Assembly: GCA_017439085.1 (NCBI GenBank) | Contig: JAFRTU010000015.1 | Span: 1 to 64,000 of the forward strand | Direction: 5' to 3' | Length of the DNA: 64,000 bases | From: Clostridia bacterium | GTDB taxonomy: Bacteria > Bacillota > Clostridia > Christensenellales > Christensenellaceae | Part shown: positions 28,637 through 37,227 of the stretch, piece after piece | Layout: each line of letters starts with the position of its first letter | Position numbering within the stretch: position 1 is the stretch's first letter | Position numbers and translations under genes: made by a program | The notes under the pieces: generated by a model | Told to the model about the DNA's origin: nothing | What the model saw: only the letters and a program-made list of their open reading frames with translations | The model's database searches: none

Positions 28637-29569
28637 ATGAGGAACATTCAGGATGGACGCCGTCCCGTGAGAGATGAGGACAGAAGACAGGATCTGACCG
28701 AGATCCACGAGGAGAGGCGGAACAGGGAGCTGAGGCTCCAGTCAAGGAAGAAAAGGAAGAGAAAAAGGCTGATCATAGGGATAGCATCCGCTGTGGGAAC
28801 TCTTATTTTGCTCGTCGTTCTTGCCATCCTTTTTGTGAGGATAGGATCCATAGATGTTGTAGGACTCAAATATAAGGACAAGAGCGAGGTCATAGGTCTT
28901 TCCGGGCTCCAGATGGATGACAGCATTTTCGGGATCAGGGACAAGTTCCTCAGGGAGAACATAGAGAAGGACCCGCATTTCATATATGTGGGCTGGAAAT
29001 ACAAGTTCCTGAAGAACGTGATAATCGAGGTAGAGGAGAGAAGAGAGCTCCTGCTCTTCGAATTCCTGAACACATACGTCATAGTGGACGAGGACCTCAG
29101 GGTCCTGGGACATATCTCAAGGAGCGATGAGGCCAAGTATCCCATAGTAAGGGGCATCAATGTGACGGAATTCGTGCTCGGAGAAGTGATCTCGACAGAT
29201 GAGACATACAAGAAGACTGCTCTGAAGGACGTAATGGCAGCCCTCAAGGATTCCGAGATATATGAAACCGTGAAGGTGATCGATATTTCGAATGCCGGAA
29301 GGATCACATTCAGTCTTGACAACGAGATGACCGTAAACTTCGGACAGGAGTACGATGCGGTCAAGAAACTGAAATGGATAAAAGTCATAAGGGATACGGT
29401 GACGGCAGAAGGGTACAGCAGAGGCACTATAGACGTGTCCTCAGTGACGGCTCCGGTATACAAGCCCGAGAGGGAAGAGAGCGATGATGACACGGCCGAT
29501 CTCGATTTTGACGATCAGGGCAATATCATAATTAAGGGAGACGGGGATGATGAGACCGGCGAAGGCTGA
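28637..29569 (+). CDS. ftsQ: Cell division protein FtsQ/DivIB
   Basis: Bitopic septal protein that links FtsL/FtsB to the synthase. Start ATG 28637 is chosen: AAAGGTGG (28626-28633) lies directly upstream, while the longer frame from 28523 runs through the divergent promoter region. 311 residues: basic cytoplasmic N-terminus (about 1-45, ending KKRKRKR), one transmembrane helix (about 47-70), POTRA domain (about 72-140), FtsQ domain, and an Asp/Glu-rich tail. A possible -10 TATAAT lies at 28592-28597. It is separated from ftsW by the inserted topoisomerase pair. Confidence 0.88.
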   Translation: MRNIQDGRRPVRDEDRRQDLTEIHEERRNRELRLQSRKKRKRKRLIIGIASAVGTLILLVVLAILFVRIGSIDVVGLKYKDKSEVIGLSGLQMDDSIFGIRDKFLRENIEKDPHFIYVGWKYKFLKNVIIEVEERRELLLFEFLNTYVIVDEDLRVLGHISRSDEAKYPIVRGINVTEFVLGEVISTDETYKKTALKDVMAALKDSEIYETVKVIDISNAGRITFSLDNEMTVNFGQEYDAVKKLKWIKVIRDTVTAEGYSRGTIDVSSVTAPVYKPEREESDDDTADLDFDDQGNIIIKGDGDDETGEG

Positions 29570-29611
29570 TCATCCTTCAGACAGAAACATTAACGATCGG
29601 AGATACACAGG

Positions 29612-31792
29612 ATGGACCTGTCAAAACTGAATGAGATGCAGCAGAAAGCCGTAAGGACGGTGGATGGCCCGGTTCTCATTCTTGCCGGTGCAGGCTCAGG
29701 AAAGACTAGCGTACTCACTAACAGGATAGCTTATCTGATTGAGGAATGCGGAGTCGATCCATATAACATACTGGCGCTGACCTTTACGAACAAGGCAGCA
29801 CAGGAAATGAAGGAAAGAGTTGAACGACTGGTGGATGCTGACCTGAGATTCATGGCCATATCCACCTTTCATTCAGTATGCGCAAAATTTCTGAGATACG
29901 ATGCAGAACTTCTGGGATATACCAACAGTTTCACCATATATGACAGCGATGATTCCCTTTCTCTAATAAAGAGGCTCTGCAAGGATGACTATTATTACGG
30001 GATCAAGCCTGCGGCTGCAAGGCATCTCATAAGCAGGATAAAGAACGGGCTCTCCAGTGAGAACGAGGCCGTAGAAGGGCTCCCCGAGGAGCTCAACAGA
30101 AGGATGAAGAGGCTGTTCGAGGCATATAACGAGGAACTCATAAAAGAGAATGCCATGGACTTCGACGACCTTCTCCTCAATATGTTGAGACTTCTGAAGG
30201 AGAATGAGGGCTTAAGAGAGCATTATCAGGAACGCTTCAGATATGTGCTTGTGGACGAATATCAGGACACGAACAGGATACAGTATGAGCTCATAAGGAT
30301 CATCTCCGAAAAGCACAGGAACATATTCGTTGTGGGAGATGACGATCAGTCCATATATGGATGGAGAGGGGCAAACATTGAGAATATCCTCAATTTCGAA
30401 AAGGATTTTCCGGGGGCGGCTGTCATAAAGCTGGAACAGAACTACAGATCCCATCAGAAGATCCTCGACTGTGCGAATGCAGTCATAAGCAGGATAGAGA
30501 ACAGAAAGGACAAGATCCCGTGGTCAGCCAGGACCGAAGGAGAGAAGGTCAAACTCTATTATGCCCCGAATGAATATTCCGAGGGAGAGTTCATTGCCAG
30601 AAAGATAAAGGAGATAAGGGAAAAAGGGATCCAGTATAGGAACATCGCAGTTCTCTACAGGACCCATACCCAGTCAAGAGTAATAGAAGAAAAACTGAGG
30701 ATGTACGGCATTCCTTACAGGATCTACGGAGGGACCAGTTTCTTCGAGAGGAAGGAAGTAAAGGACATAATCGCATACCTTACTCTCATAAACAATCAGA
30801 ACTCGGACATGGCTCTCTTAAGGATAATCAATGTCCCGAGGAGAGGTATTGGACAGACCACCATCACGAGGCTTACCGAATATGCTGCAGATGCCGATAT
30901 GTCTCTTTTCGAGGCATGCCTGAACTGCGACACCGTAGGAGGGGCAGCCATGTCGAAGATAATCGCGTTTATGGAACTCATGAATGATCTCATGGAAAGA
31001 TCGCATGAGATGGGGCCTTCCGAACTCATAGACGAGATAATCGAAAGGACTGACTACAGGTCAACGTATGAGGACGAAGAGAGGGACGTCAGGGACGCCA
31101 GAGATGCCAACATCGAAGAACTGAAGACCGCCGCCATGAGATTCGAGGCGGAGGACGAGGACAATGCTCTTACGGAGTTCCTTTCATCGCTGTCTCTCAT
31201 AACGGACACGGACACCATGGATGAGAATGAAGGAGTCACACTTATGACGCTCCACAGTTCCAAGGGCCTGGAATTCGATACGGTATTCATATCAGGACTT
31301 GAAGAAGGACTTTTCCCGTCTTCTAGAAGCGTGGATGAGGGAAGGATAGACGAAGAGAGGAGACTGTGCTACGTGGGTATCACCAGGGCAAAGGACAGGC
31401 TCTTCCTCTCAAGGAGCCTTTCCAGGAACATGTACGGCAGCGGTCCTTCGGACACCATGCCTTCGAGGTTCATAAAGGATATACCGGCTAGATATCTGGA
31501 GGACCTATCCACGGTGATGAGGAGAGAGAAGACAGACCTTTTCGACAGCCCGAGGAAGGAAACGGTAAGACCCGGCTTCTCCTTCAGAAAAAAAGCCGAG
31601 TTCGTGCCTAAAGCTACAGAGAATGCCATGGACTTCAAGATAGGGGATACTGTCGAACATAACGCCTTCGGAAGAGGCAAGATAATATCGATCTCAGGGA
31701 CAGGAGATCAGAGGATAGCCACGGTACAGTTCATGAACCAGCAGAGGAAACTGTTCCTGGCATTTGCACCGCTTAAGATAGTAGAGGACTGA
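29612..31792 (+). CDS. pcrA: ATP-dependent DNA helicase PcrA/UvrD
   Basis: Superfamily 1 3'-5' helicase for repair and replication-transcription conflict resolution. 726 residues. Walker A AGAGSGKT is at 25-32. VDEYQDTN (Walker B), GDDDQSIYGWRGA (motif III region) and TLHSSKGLEFD (motif V region) are intact. A C-terminal Tudor-like segment (about 665-726, beginning KIGDTVEHNAFGRG) is typical of PcrA. GGAG lies before the ATG; ligA follows after one base, a common Firmicutes pairing. Confidence 0.96.
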   Translation: MDLSKLNEMQQKAVRTVDGPVLILAGAGSGKTSVLTNRIAYLIEECGVDPYNILALTFTNKAAQEMKERVERLVDADLRFMAISTFHSVCAKFLRYDAELLGYTNSFTIYDSDDSLSLIKRLCKDDYYYGIKPAAARHLISRIKNGLSSENEAVEGLPEELNRRMKRLFEAYNEELIKENAMDFDDLLLNMLRLLKENEGLREHYQERFRYVLVDEYQDTNRIQYELIRIISEKHRNIFVVGDDDQSIYGWRGANIENILNFEKDFPGAAVIKLEQNYRSHQKILDCANAVISRIENRKDKIPWSARTEGEKVKLYYAPNEYSEGEFIARKIKEIREKGIQYRNIAVLYRTHTQSRVIEEKLRMYGIPYRIYGGTSFFERKEVKDIIAYLTLINNQNSDMALLRIINVPRRGIGQTTITRLTEYAADADMSLFEACLNCDTVGGAAMSKIIAFMELMNDLMERSHEMGPSELIDEIIERTDYRSTYEDEERDVRDARDANIEELKTAAMRFEAEDEDNALTEFLSSLSLITDTDTMDENEGVTLMTLHSSKGLEFDTVFISGLEEGLFPSSRSVDEGRIDEERRLCYVGITRAKDRLFLSRSLSRNMYGSGPSDTMPSRFIKDIPARYLEDLSTVMRREKTDLFDSPRKETVRPGFSFRKKAEFVPKATENAMDFKIGDTVEHNAFGRGKIISISGTGDQRIATVQFMNQQRKLFLAFAPLKIVED

Positions 31793-31793
31793 T

Positions 31794-33755
31794 ATGGATG
31801 ACAGGGAAATGAAACTGAAAGAGATGGATGAGCTCATAGAGGAGCTCAATGACCATGCCTACCGTTATTACGTGCTCGATGCTCCTGTCATAAGCGATGC
31901 CGAATATGATGTCCTTTTTGACAGACTGCTCGCCCTGGAGGAAGAAACGGGAGTGGTCAGAAGGAATTCCCCGACCATAAGGGTAGGAGGAAAGGTGCTT
32001 GACGGCTTCAGGAAGCATACGCATATCGCTCCCCTGTACAGTCTTCAGAAGTCCAAGACATTCGAGGAACTGAAGGCCTGGGAGAAGAGGCTCGGCATTC
32101 CTGAAAATGAGCCCAGACTGTATACCCTGGAATACAAATTCGACGGCCTGACGATAAACCTCACATATGAGGACGGCAAGATGGTCATGGCTGCCACGAG
32201 AGGTGACGGTATCACCGGAGAGGAGATCTTCGAACAGGCAAAGACCATCAAGTCCATACCAATGGACATACCCTTCAGGGGAAGGATGGAGGTCCAGGGT
32301 GAGGCCATAATGCACCTGTCAGACCTCGAGGAGTTCAACAAAACAGCTAAGGAGCCGCTCAAGAACGCAAGGAACGCATGTGCGGGAGCGCTCAGGAATC
32401 TGGATACGAAAGTGACGGCTTCGAGAAAACTCGACGTTTATTTCTATAATGTGGGATATATCGAAGGAAAGAGATTTTCCACCCATACGGAGATGATCTC
32501 CTTCCTGAAAGAGAACAGGTTCAAGGTCAACGATTTCGAAAGGCTCTACGATAACCTCGATGATGTGCTTGACGGCATAAAAGAAGCCGGAGAACACAGA
32601 GACGGACTCGACTTCCTGATAGACGGAATGGTCATTAAAGTGGATGATTTTGCCCTGAGAGACAGGCTCGGCTATACCGAGAGATTTCCGAGATGGGCTA
32701 TCGCCTATAAATTCCCGGCAGAGGAGATGACCACGACCATAAACGAGATAATCTGGGATGTGGGAAGGACCGGAAAGCTCACGCCCACTGCCGTGGTCGA
32801 TGAAGTTGACATAGCAGGAGCGACCATCAGGAGAGCCACACTCAATAACATAGAGGATATCAGAAGAAAGAGGGTAAATGTCGGTACAAGAGTCTTCATA
32901 AGAAGGAGCAACGATGTCATTCCTGAGATACTCGGAGCCGTGCCGGGCGATGAGAACGATGATGCGGAAGAACCGACCTCATGTCCTTACTGCGGGACTA
33001 AGCTTGAGAGGATTGGACCAAATCTATATTGCCCGAACACTCTTTCCTGCAGACCGCAGCTTACTGAGAGGATCGTGCATTTCTCATCGAGAGAGGCCAT
33101 GAATATAGAGGGACTATCGGATAAGACAGTTGAACTGATGTTCCAGAACCTTTCGATAAAGGAGATCTCCGATCTCTACAGGCTTACGAAGGAAGACATT
33201 CTGAGTCTCCCGGGCTTCAAGGACAAGAAGGCAGATAAGCTTCTTGAACAGATAGAGAAGAGTAAGAAGCCGGAACTTTCGAACTTCATATTCGCACTTG
33301 GCATAAACAACGTAGGTAAGAAGACCGCAAGGGATCTTGCGAAGACCTACCGGAACTTTGAGAACTTCAGAAATGCAAAGACCGAGGATCTTCTGGAGAT
33401 AGAGGATATAGGGGAAGTGGTGGCTCAGTGCATAACGGACTTCTTCAGTTCTGAGGCTGCTGAGAGGACTCTTAAAGAACTGTTCGAACTGGGTGTGCAG
33501 CCGGTCGGTTTCGAAGAGAAGAAAGGACCTCTTGAGGGACTTAAGATAGTGGTCACGGGGACTCTGTCCTCCATGACGAGGAATGAGGCGTTCGCACTCA
33601 TAGAGGAGAACGGAGGGACCACACAGAGCTCTGTGGGAAAGAACACCGATCTTCTGATAGCGGGGGAGAATGCAGGCTCTAAGCTGGAAAAGGCCAGGAC
33701 TCTCGGAGTCAGGACGGTCTCCGAACAGGAGTTCATGGAGATGATAGGACGGTGA
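31794..33755 (+). CDS. ligA: NAD-dependent DNA ligase LigA
   Basis: Seals nicks using NAD. 653 residues: Ia domain (YYVLDAP, about 25-31), adenylation domain with nucleophile Lys115 in KFDG, OB fold, a zinc finger (CPYCG...CPNTLSC, about 400-425), helix-hairpin-helix repeats (about 430-560), and a BRCT domain (about 575-650). Full length. It is translationally adjacent to pcrA. Confidence 0.97.
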   Translation: MDDREMKLKEMDELIEELNDHAYRYYVLDAPVISDAEYDVLFDRLLALEEETGVVRRNSPTIRVGGKVLDGFRKHTHIAPLYSLQKSKTFEELKAWEKRLGIPENEPRLYTLEYKFDGLTINLTYEDGKMVMAATRGDGITGEEIFEQAKTIKSIPMDIPFRGRMEVQGEAIMHLSDLEEFNKTAKEPLKNARNACAGALRNLDTKVTASRKLDVYFYNVGYIEGKRFSTHTEMISFLKENRFKVNDFERLYDNLDDVLDGIKEAGEHRDGLDFLIDGMVIKVDDFALRDRLGYTERFPRWAIAYKFPAEEMTTTINEIIWDVGRTGKLTPTAVVDEVDIAGATIRRATLNNIEDIRRKRVNVGTRVFIRRSNDVIPEILGAVPGDENDDAEEPTSCPYCGTKLERIGPNLYCPNTLSCRPQLTERIVHFSSREAMNIEGLSDKTVELMFQNLSIKEISDLYRLTKEDILSLPGFKDKKADKLLEQIEKSKKPELSNFIFALGINNVGKKTARDLAKTYRNFENFRNAKTEDLLEIEDIGEVVAQCITDFFSSEAAERTLKELFELGVQPVGFEEKKGPLEGLKIVVTGTLSSMTRNEAFALIEENGGTTQSSVGKNTDLLIAGENAGSKLEKARTLGVRTVSEQEFMEMIGR

Positions 33756-33804
33756 CATCCCGTCTTAAGATATGATCAACAAGGATGAAAAAAGGAGAAA
33801 CTAT

Positions 33805-35562
33805 ATGAACACAGAGTGGTCATTGGATTCATTGTATAAGGGATATGACGATCCCGGATTCAGTGAAGACATGGAAAAAGCAGCAAAATGCATTGAAGAG
33901 ATGAATGAATTCAGCAGGGATCTCTCGGGAGACAGGGAAGAGAACCTGAAGAAGATACTGAGACTGTTTGAGGATCAGGAGCTACTCTTCGACAGACTGT
34001 ACAGTTTCTGCGGACTCAAGAGCTCCGTTAACACCAACGATATGGAGAGCGCTTCCTATCTCGGAAAACTCATGGCTCTCATGAGTAACGGAACAAAGGC
34101 AGAGACAGTGCTTAAGAAGTATATCTCCGAGACTGAAAACGTTGAGGAACTGGCAGAGAAGGATCCGCTTTTCAAGGAATACAAATATTACATCGAGAAG
34201 GCAATAGATGATGCGAGATATCAGCTGTCCGACGAGGTCGAGGAAGCTCTCGCAAAGATGAACATAAGCGGCGGAGATGCCTGGGAGAATCTGCAGTCGA
34301 GCCTCACTTCAAATCTCAAGGTCGACTATGATGGAAAGACCATAACTCTTTCTGATGTAAGGAACCTTGCCTATGATCCTGATCCTGAGGTCAGAAAAAA
34401 AGCATATGATGCCGAAATAGCAAGCTATGAGAAGATAAAGGAACCGGTCGCATTCTCCCTCAACAGTATCAAAAAGGAAACGCTTACCTTCTGTGAACTC
34501 AGAGGATTCGAATCACCGCTTGAAAAGACACTGCATCAGTCAAGAATGAAGAAGGAGACTCTTGACGCCCTTCTGGAAGCCATGGAAGAGTACATGCCGA
34601 TGCTGAGAAAGTATCTTAAATACAAGGGCAGGGCCTTGGGACATGAGAACGGGATACCGTGGTATGACATATTCGCTCCTATGGGGGATTCCACAAAGAA
34701 ATACACCATAGAAGAAGCAAAGCAGTACCTGAAGGACATATTCGACAAGTTCAATCCCAGGATGTCCGAAGTCGTAGAAACTGCATTCAGCAATGAGTGG
34801 ATAGATTTCTATCCGAGAGAGGGAAAGGTCGGAGGAGCCTTCTGCTCAGGGATAGGTCCGGTAAAGGAATTCAGAGTGCTCACCAACTTCGACGGGTCTT
34901 TCTCCAGCGTGGATACTCTTGCCCATGAGCTCGGGCATGGATACCATGATGTCATGATACAGGATCACAGACCGCTGAACTGGGGTTATTCAATGCCTGT
35001 TGCGGAGACCGCATCCACCTTCAACGAGAACGTGGTCATGAACGAAGCGCTTAAAAATGCATCTTCCGATGAAGAGAAGCTCAGCATACTTGAGAGCATA
35101 CTCATGGAAGTTACACAGATCATCTGTGACATCTACTCCAGATTCACATTCGAGAAGAGCGTGTTCGATAGGAGAAACGATGAGTTCATGTCAGCTGACC
35201 AGCTCTGCGGACTGATGAAGGAAGCACAGAAGAAGGCCTTTGGAGATGCTGTTACGGAAGAGACTCTGAATCCGTTCATGTGGGTCTGCAAGAGCCATTA
35301 TTACAGCTCTCATCTCTCCTTCTATAACTTCCCGTATGCATTCGGAGGGCTCTTTGCAAGAGGCCTTTATCTGAAGGCAGTCGAGGGAAGGGAAGAGTTC
35401 CTGAAGAAATACAACAGGATGCTGGAGATGACTCCGGTACTCGATGTTGAAGAGGCTGCAATGGTATGCGGAATAGATCTCACAAAAAAGGAGTTCTGGC
35501 TGAAGAGCCTGGAGTCCTATACGGATCTCATAGAGGAGTACGGAAGACTCACCGAGAGATAA
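33805..35562 (+). CDS. pepF: Oligoendopeptidase F (M3 family)
   Basis: Cytosolic zinc metallopeptidase that degrades oligopeptides. Start ATG 33805 follows AAAAGGAG at 7 bases; the open frame begins 11 codons earlier without a good site. 585 residues. The zinc motif HELGH is at 374-378 with the downstream Glu in the conserved helix (AETASTFNENV, about 396-406). PepF N-terminal helical domain about 1-190. Last gene before the nrdR intergenic region. Confidence 0.93.
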   Translation: MNTEWSLDSLYKGYDDPGFSEDMEKAAKCIEEMNEFSRDLSGDREENLKKILRLFEDQELLFDRLYSFCGLKSSVNTNDMESASYLGKLMALMSNGTKAETVLKKYISETENVEELAEKDPLFKEYKYYIEKAIDDARYQLSDEVEEALAKMNISGGDAWENLQSSLTSNLKVDYDGKTITLSDVRNLAYDPDPEVRKKAYDAEIASYEKIKEPVAFSLNSIKKETLTFCELRGFESPLEKTLHQSRMKKETLDALLEAMEEYMPMLRKYLKYKGRALGHENGIPWYDIFAPMGDSTKKYTIEEAKQYLKDIFDKFNPRMSEVVETAFSNEWIDFYPREGKVGGAFCSGIGPVKEFRVLTNFDGSFSSVDTLAHELGHGYHDVMIQDHRPLNWGYSMPVAETASTFNENVVMNEALKNASSDEEKLSILESILMEVTQIICDIYSRFTFEKSVFDRRNDEFMSADQLCGLMKEAQKKAFGDAVTEETLNPFMWVCKSHYYSSHLSFYNFPYAFGGLFARGLYLKAVEGREEFLKKYNRMLEMTPVLDVEEAAMVCGIDLTKKEFWLKSLESYTDLIEEYGRLTER

Positions 35563-35565
35563 TTA

Positions 35566-35683
35566 TTACAAAAATGTAAACAGTTGCCGGAAAAAGAAAA
35601 AGTTGGGATATGGGGATTGACAGAAACCGGTCAGTTTCGTATTATAAATGTGACAGAGATGTAATAAATATTACAAGGATGTA
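35566..35683. repeat. TTACA/TGTAA inverted-repeat elements around a promoter
   Basis: Three related palindromes: TTACA-4-TGTAA (35566-35579), the 16-base TGTAATA-AA-TATTACA (35660-35675), and TTACA-AGGA-TGTA (35671-35683). They flank the promoter at 35617-35645, one upstream and two just after the expected start. They look like binding sites of a dimeric regulator that I cannot identify. Confidence 0.45.
35617..35645 (+). promoter_or_regulatory. Strong promoter in the pepF-nrdR gap
   Basis: TTGACA (35617-35622), 17 bases, TATTAT (35640-35645). It reads into a terminator about 75 bases later rather than into an obvious gene. Confidence 0.7.
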
Positions 35684-35757
35684 GATAACTTTTTTCTTTT
35701 TCTTTGATACAAACAAATAATATGGAGGCTCAGGAAAATGAGCCTCCATTTATTTTG
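35652..35757 (+). ncRNA. Candidate small RNA between pepF and nrdR
   Basis: The segment is bounded by a near-consensus promoter and a strong terminator, giving a predicted transcript of about 105 bases. No open frame with a ribosome binding site is seen. It contains the TGTAATA palindrome near its 5' end and a pyrimidine-rich stretch (about 35689-35706) that could be single-stranded. The terminator may instead just close the pepF transcript. Within the 344-base gap I see no other gene. Confidence 0.4.
35722..35757 (+). terminator. Terminator in the pepF-nrdR gap
   Basis: ATGGAGGCTCA (35722-35732) pairs perfectly with TGAGCCTCCAT (35739-35749), 11 bp with a GGAAAA loop, then TTATTTT. Confidence 0.9.
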
Positions 35758-35766
35758 CCCATAACA

Positions 35767-35808
35767 CCACAATATATTGTGTTATCCCGGTGATTTTTAT
35801 TGTATTAT
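35767..35808 (+). promoter_or_regulatory. NrdR box overlapping the nrdR promoter
   Basis: CCACAATATATTGTGT (35767-35782) matches the NrdR box consensus acaCwAtATaTwGtgt at all but the first position. A candidate -10 TATTAT lies at 35803-35808, with a weak -35 TGTTAT (35780-35785) overlapping the box. A second box would be expected 31-32 bases away; only a poor half-match (about 35802-35817) is visible. Autoregulation of nrdR is inferred. Confidence 0.65.
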
Positions 35809-35906
35809 ATATCTAGCCGATGAGAGGGCCCATTCCCTATATATTGGGGGAAAAACAAACGAGTCCTTTCTCTCTTCGAGAATTATAAAAGGAGCTGGCT
35901 CATACT

Positions 35907-36365
35907 ATGAAGTGTATATATTGTGGTTATTCCGAAAGCAAGGTCGTCGACTCGAGACCTCTGAACGATGGAGCGAACATCAGAAGGAGAAGGGAATGCC
36001 TTAAATGCGGCAAGAGGTTCACGACTTATGAGAGAGCCGAGTATCTTCCTGTGAGGATCATCAAGAGAGACGGCAGCAGGGAAGCCTTCGATATCGAAAA
36101 GGTGAAGAGAGGCATCCTGAAGGCCTGCGAGAAACGGAATGTATCCGCAGACGTTATAGAGAGCATGACATTCAGCGTTGAGAGAAAGGTGCATGAACTG
36201 GGAGAGCAGGAGATCTCAGCAAGAGTCATAGGAGATCTGGTCATGGATGAACTCAAGAACGTCGATGAAGTAGCATACGTGAGATTTGCCTCCGTATACA
36301 GGGACTTCAAGGACGTCTCCACTTTCATGGATGAGATCACAAAGCTCATATCGGAGAAGAAATGA
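35907..36365 (+). CDS. nrdR: Ribonucleotide reductase transcriptional repressor NrdR
   Basis: ATP/dATP-sensing repressor of ribonucleotide reductase genes. 152 residues: zinc ribbon with Cys3, Cys6, Cys31 and Cys34 (MKCIYCG...CLKCGKRF), then an ATP-cone (about 46-136). AAAAGGAG lies rather far upstream (12 bases). It is preceded by an NrdR box and overlaps the next gene by ATGA. Confidence 0.97.
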   Translation: MKCIYCGYSESKVVDSRPLNDGANIRRRRECLKCGKRFTTYERAEYLPVRIIKRDGSREAFDIEKVKRGILKACEKRNVSADVIESMTFSVERKVHELGEQEISARVIGDLVMDELKNVDEVAYVRFASVYRDFKDVSTFMDEITKLISEKK

Positions 36366-37195
36366 TAGCTTTTGACGAATACCTCGGGAGGATAAACCGG
36401 GGATATAAAGAGAATATATCGGGAAACGTGCATTATCTGTCAGTCCCGGCACTTGATGAACTCGGATTTCTGAAGAACGGGTTCACTACCAGGAAGGGAG
36501 GGATATCCCTTCCTCCTTATGATTCCCTGAATCTAAGCTTCAAGAGGACCAGATCCCTGGAAGAGACCCTGGAAAACATAAGGATAGCAGCCGAGGCCAT
36601 GGGGATGGAATATGAGGATCTCATAATCGCAAACTTCGTACATGGAAAGGAGATAATGGTAGTCGGAAAGGAAGAAAGGGGAATAGGCATAACAAGGCCC
36701 CAGACACTTCCTGAATGTGACGGACTCATAACCATGGAGAGGAACTGTGTTCCCGTGTCCATGCATGCCGACTGCTGTCAGATAATATTCGCAGACAGGA
36801 ACGGAAAGGCTATAGGGACCCTTCATTCAGGCTGGAAGGGCACCAGTCTTCGCACTGTCACGGCACTGATCGGGAAGATGGAGTCCCTAGGGATCCGAAG
36901 AGAGGATATCATATTCGGCATCGGACCCTGTATCAGCGGGAAGTATTACGAGATCAAGGAGGACGTGGCCTCTGTATTCAGAGGAGAGTTTCCCTTTGCA
37001 GTGATAGAGAGGGAGGACAAGATTTTCCTGGATCTTCAGGGGATACTTCTGTGTCAGCTGGATGAGGAGAACATTCCGCCTGAGAATGTTACCGTTGCCG
37101 ATCTTTGCACATATGAGCGGGAAGACCTGTTCTATTCCTACAGACGGGACGGCAATGATGCCGGAGTGATGGGTTCATTCATCTGCTACAGATAA
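36362..37195 (+). CDS. pgeF: PgeF/YfiH family multicopper-like purine nucleoside phosphorylase
   Basis: 277 residues. The family (LACC1/YfiH, formerly polyphenol oxidase) acts as purine nucleoside phosphorylase/adenosine deaminase and, in E. coli, removes mis-incorporated L-Ser from muropeptides. The metal-site motifs are present: FVHGKE (about 94-99), HADCC (about 137-141), and LHSGWKG (about 154-160). The start overlaps the nrdR stop by 4 bases. Which of the reported activities applies here cannot be told. Confidence 0.88.
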   Translation: MIAFDEYLGRINRGYKENISGNVHYLSVPALDELGFLKNGFTTRKGGISLPPYDSLNLSFKRTRSLEETLENIRIAAEAMGMEYEDLIIANFVHGKEIMVVGKEERGIGITRPQTLPECDGLITMERNCVPVSMHADCCQIIFADRNGKAIGTLHSGWKGTSLRTVTALIGKMESLGIRREDIIFGIGPCISGKYYEIKEDVASVFRGEFPFAVIEREDKIFLDLQGILLCQLDEENIPPENVTVADLCTYEREDLFYSYRRDGNDAGVMGSFICYR

Positions 37196-37227
37196 TAAGG
37201 AAGAGGAACAGAGCGGGATACTCTGAA

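Noticed and set aside
35802-35817. Second NrdR box
   Set aside because: Only the central ATATAT matches, and the spacing to the first box is about 35 instead of 31-32 bases.
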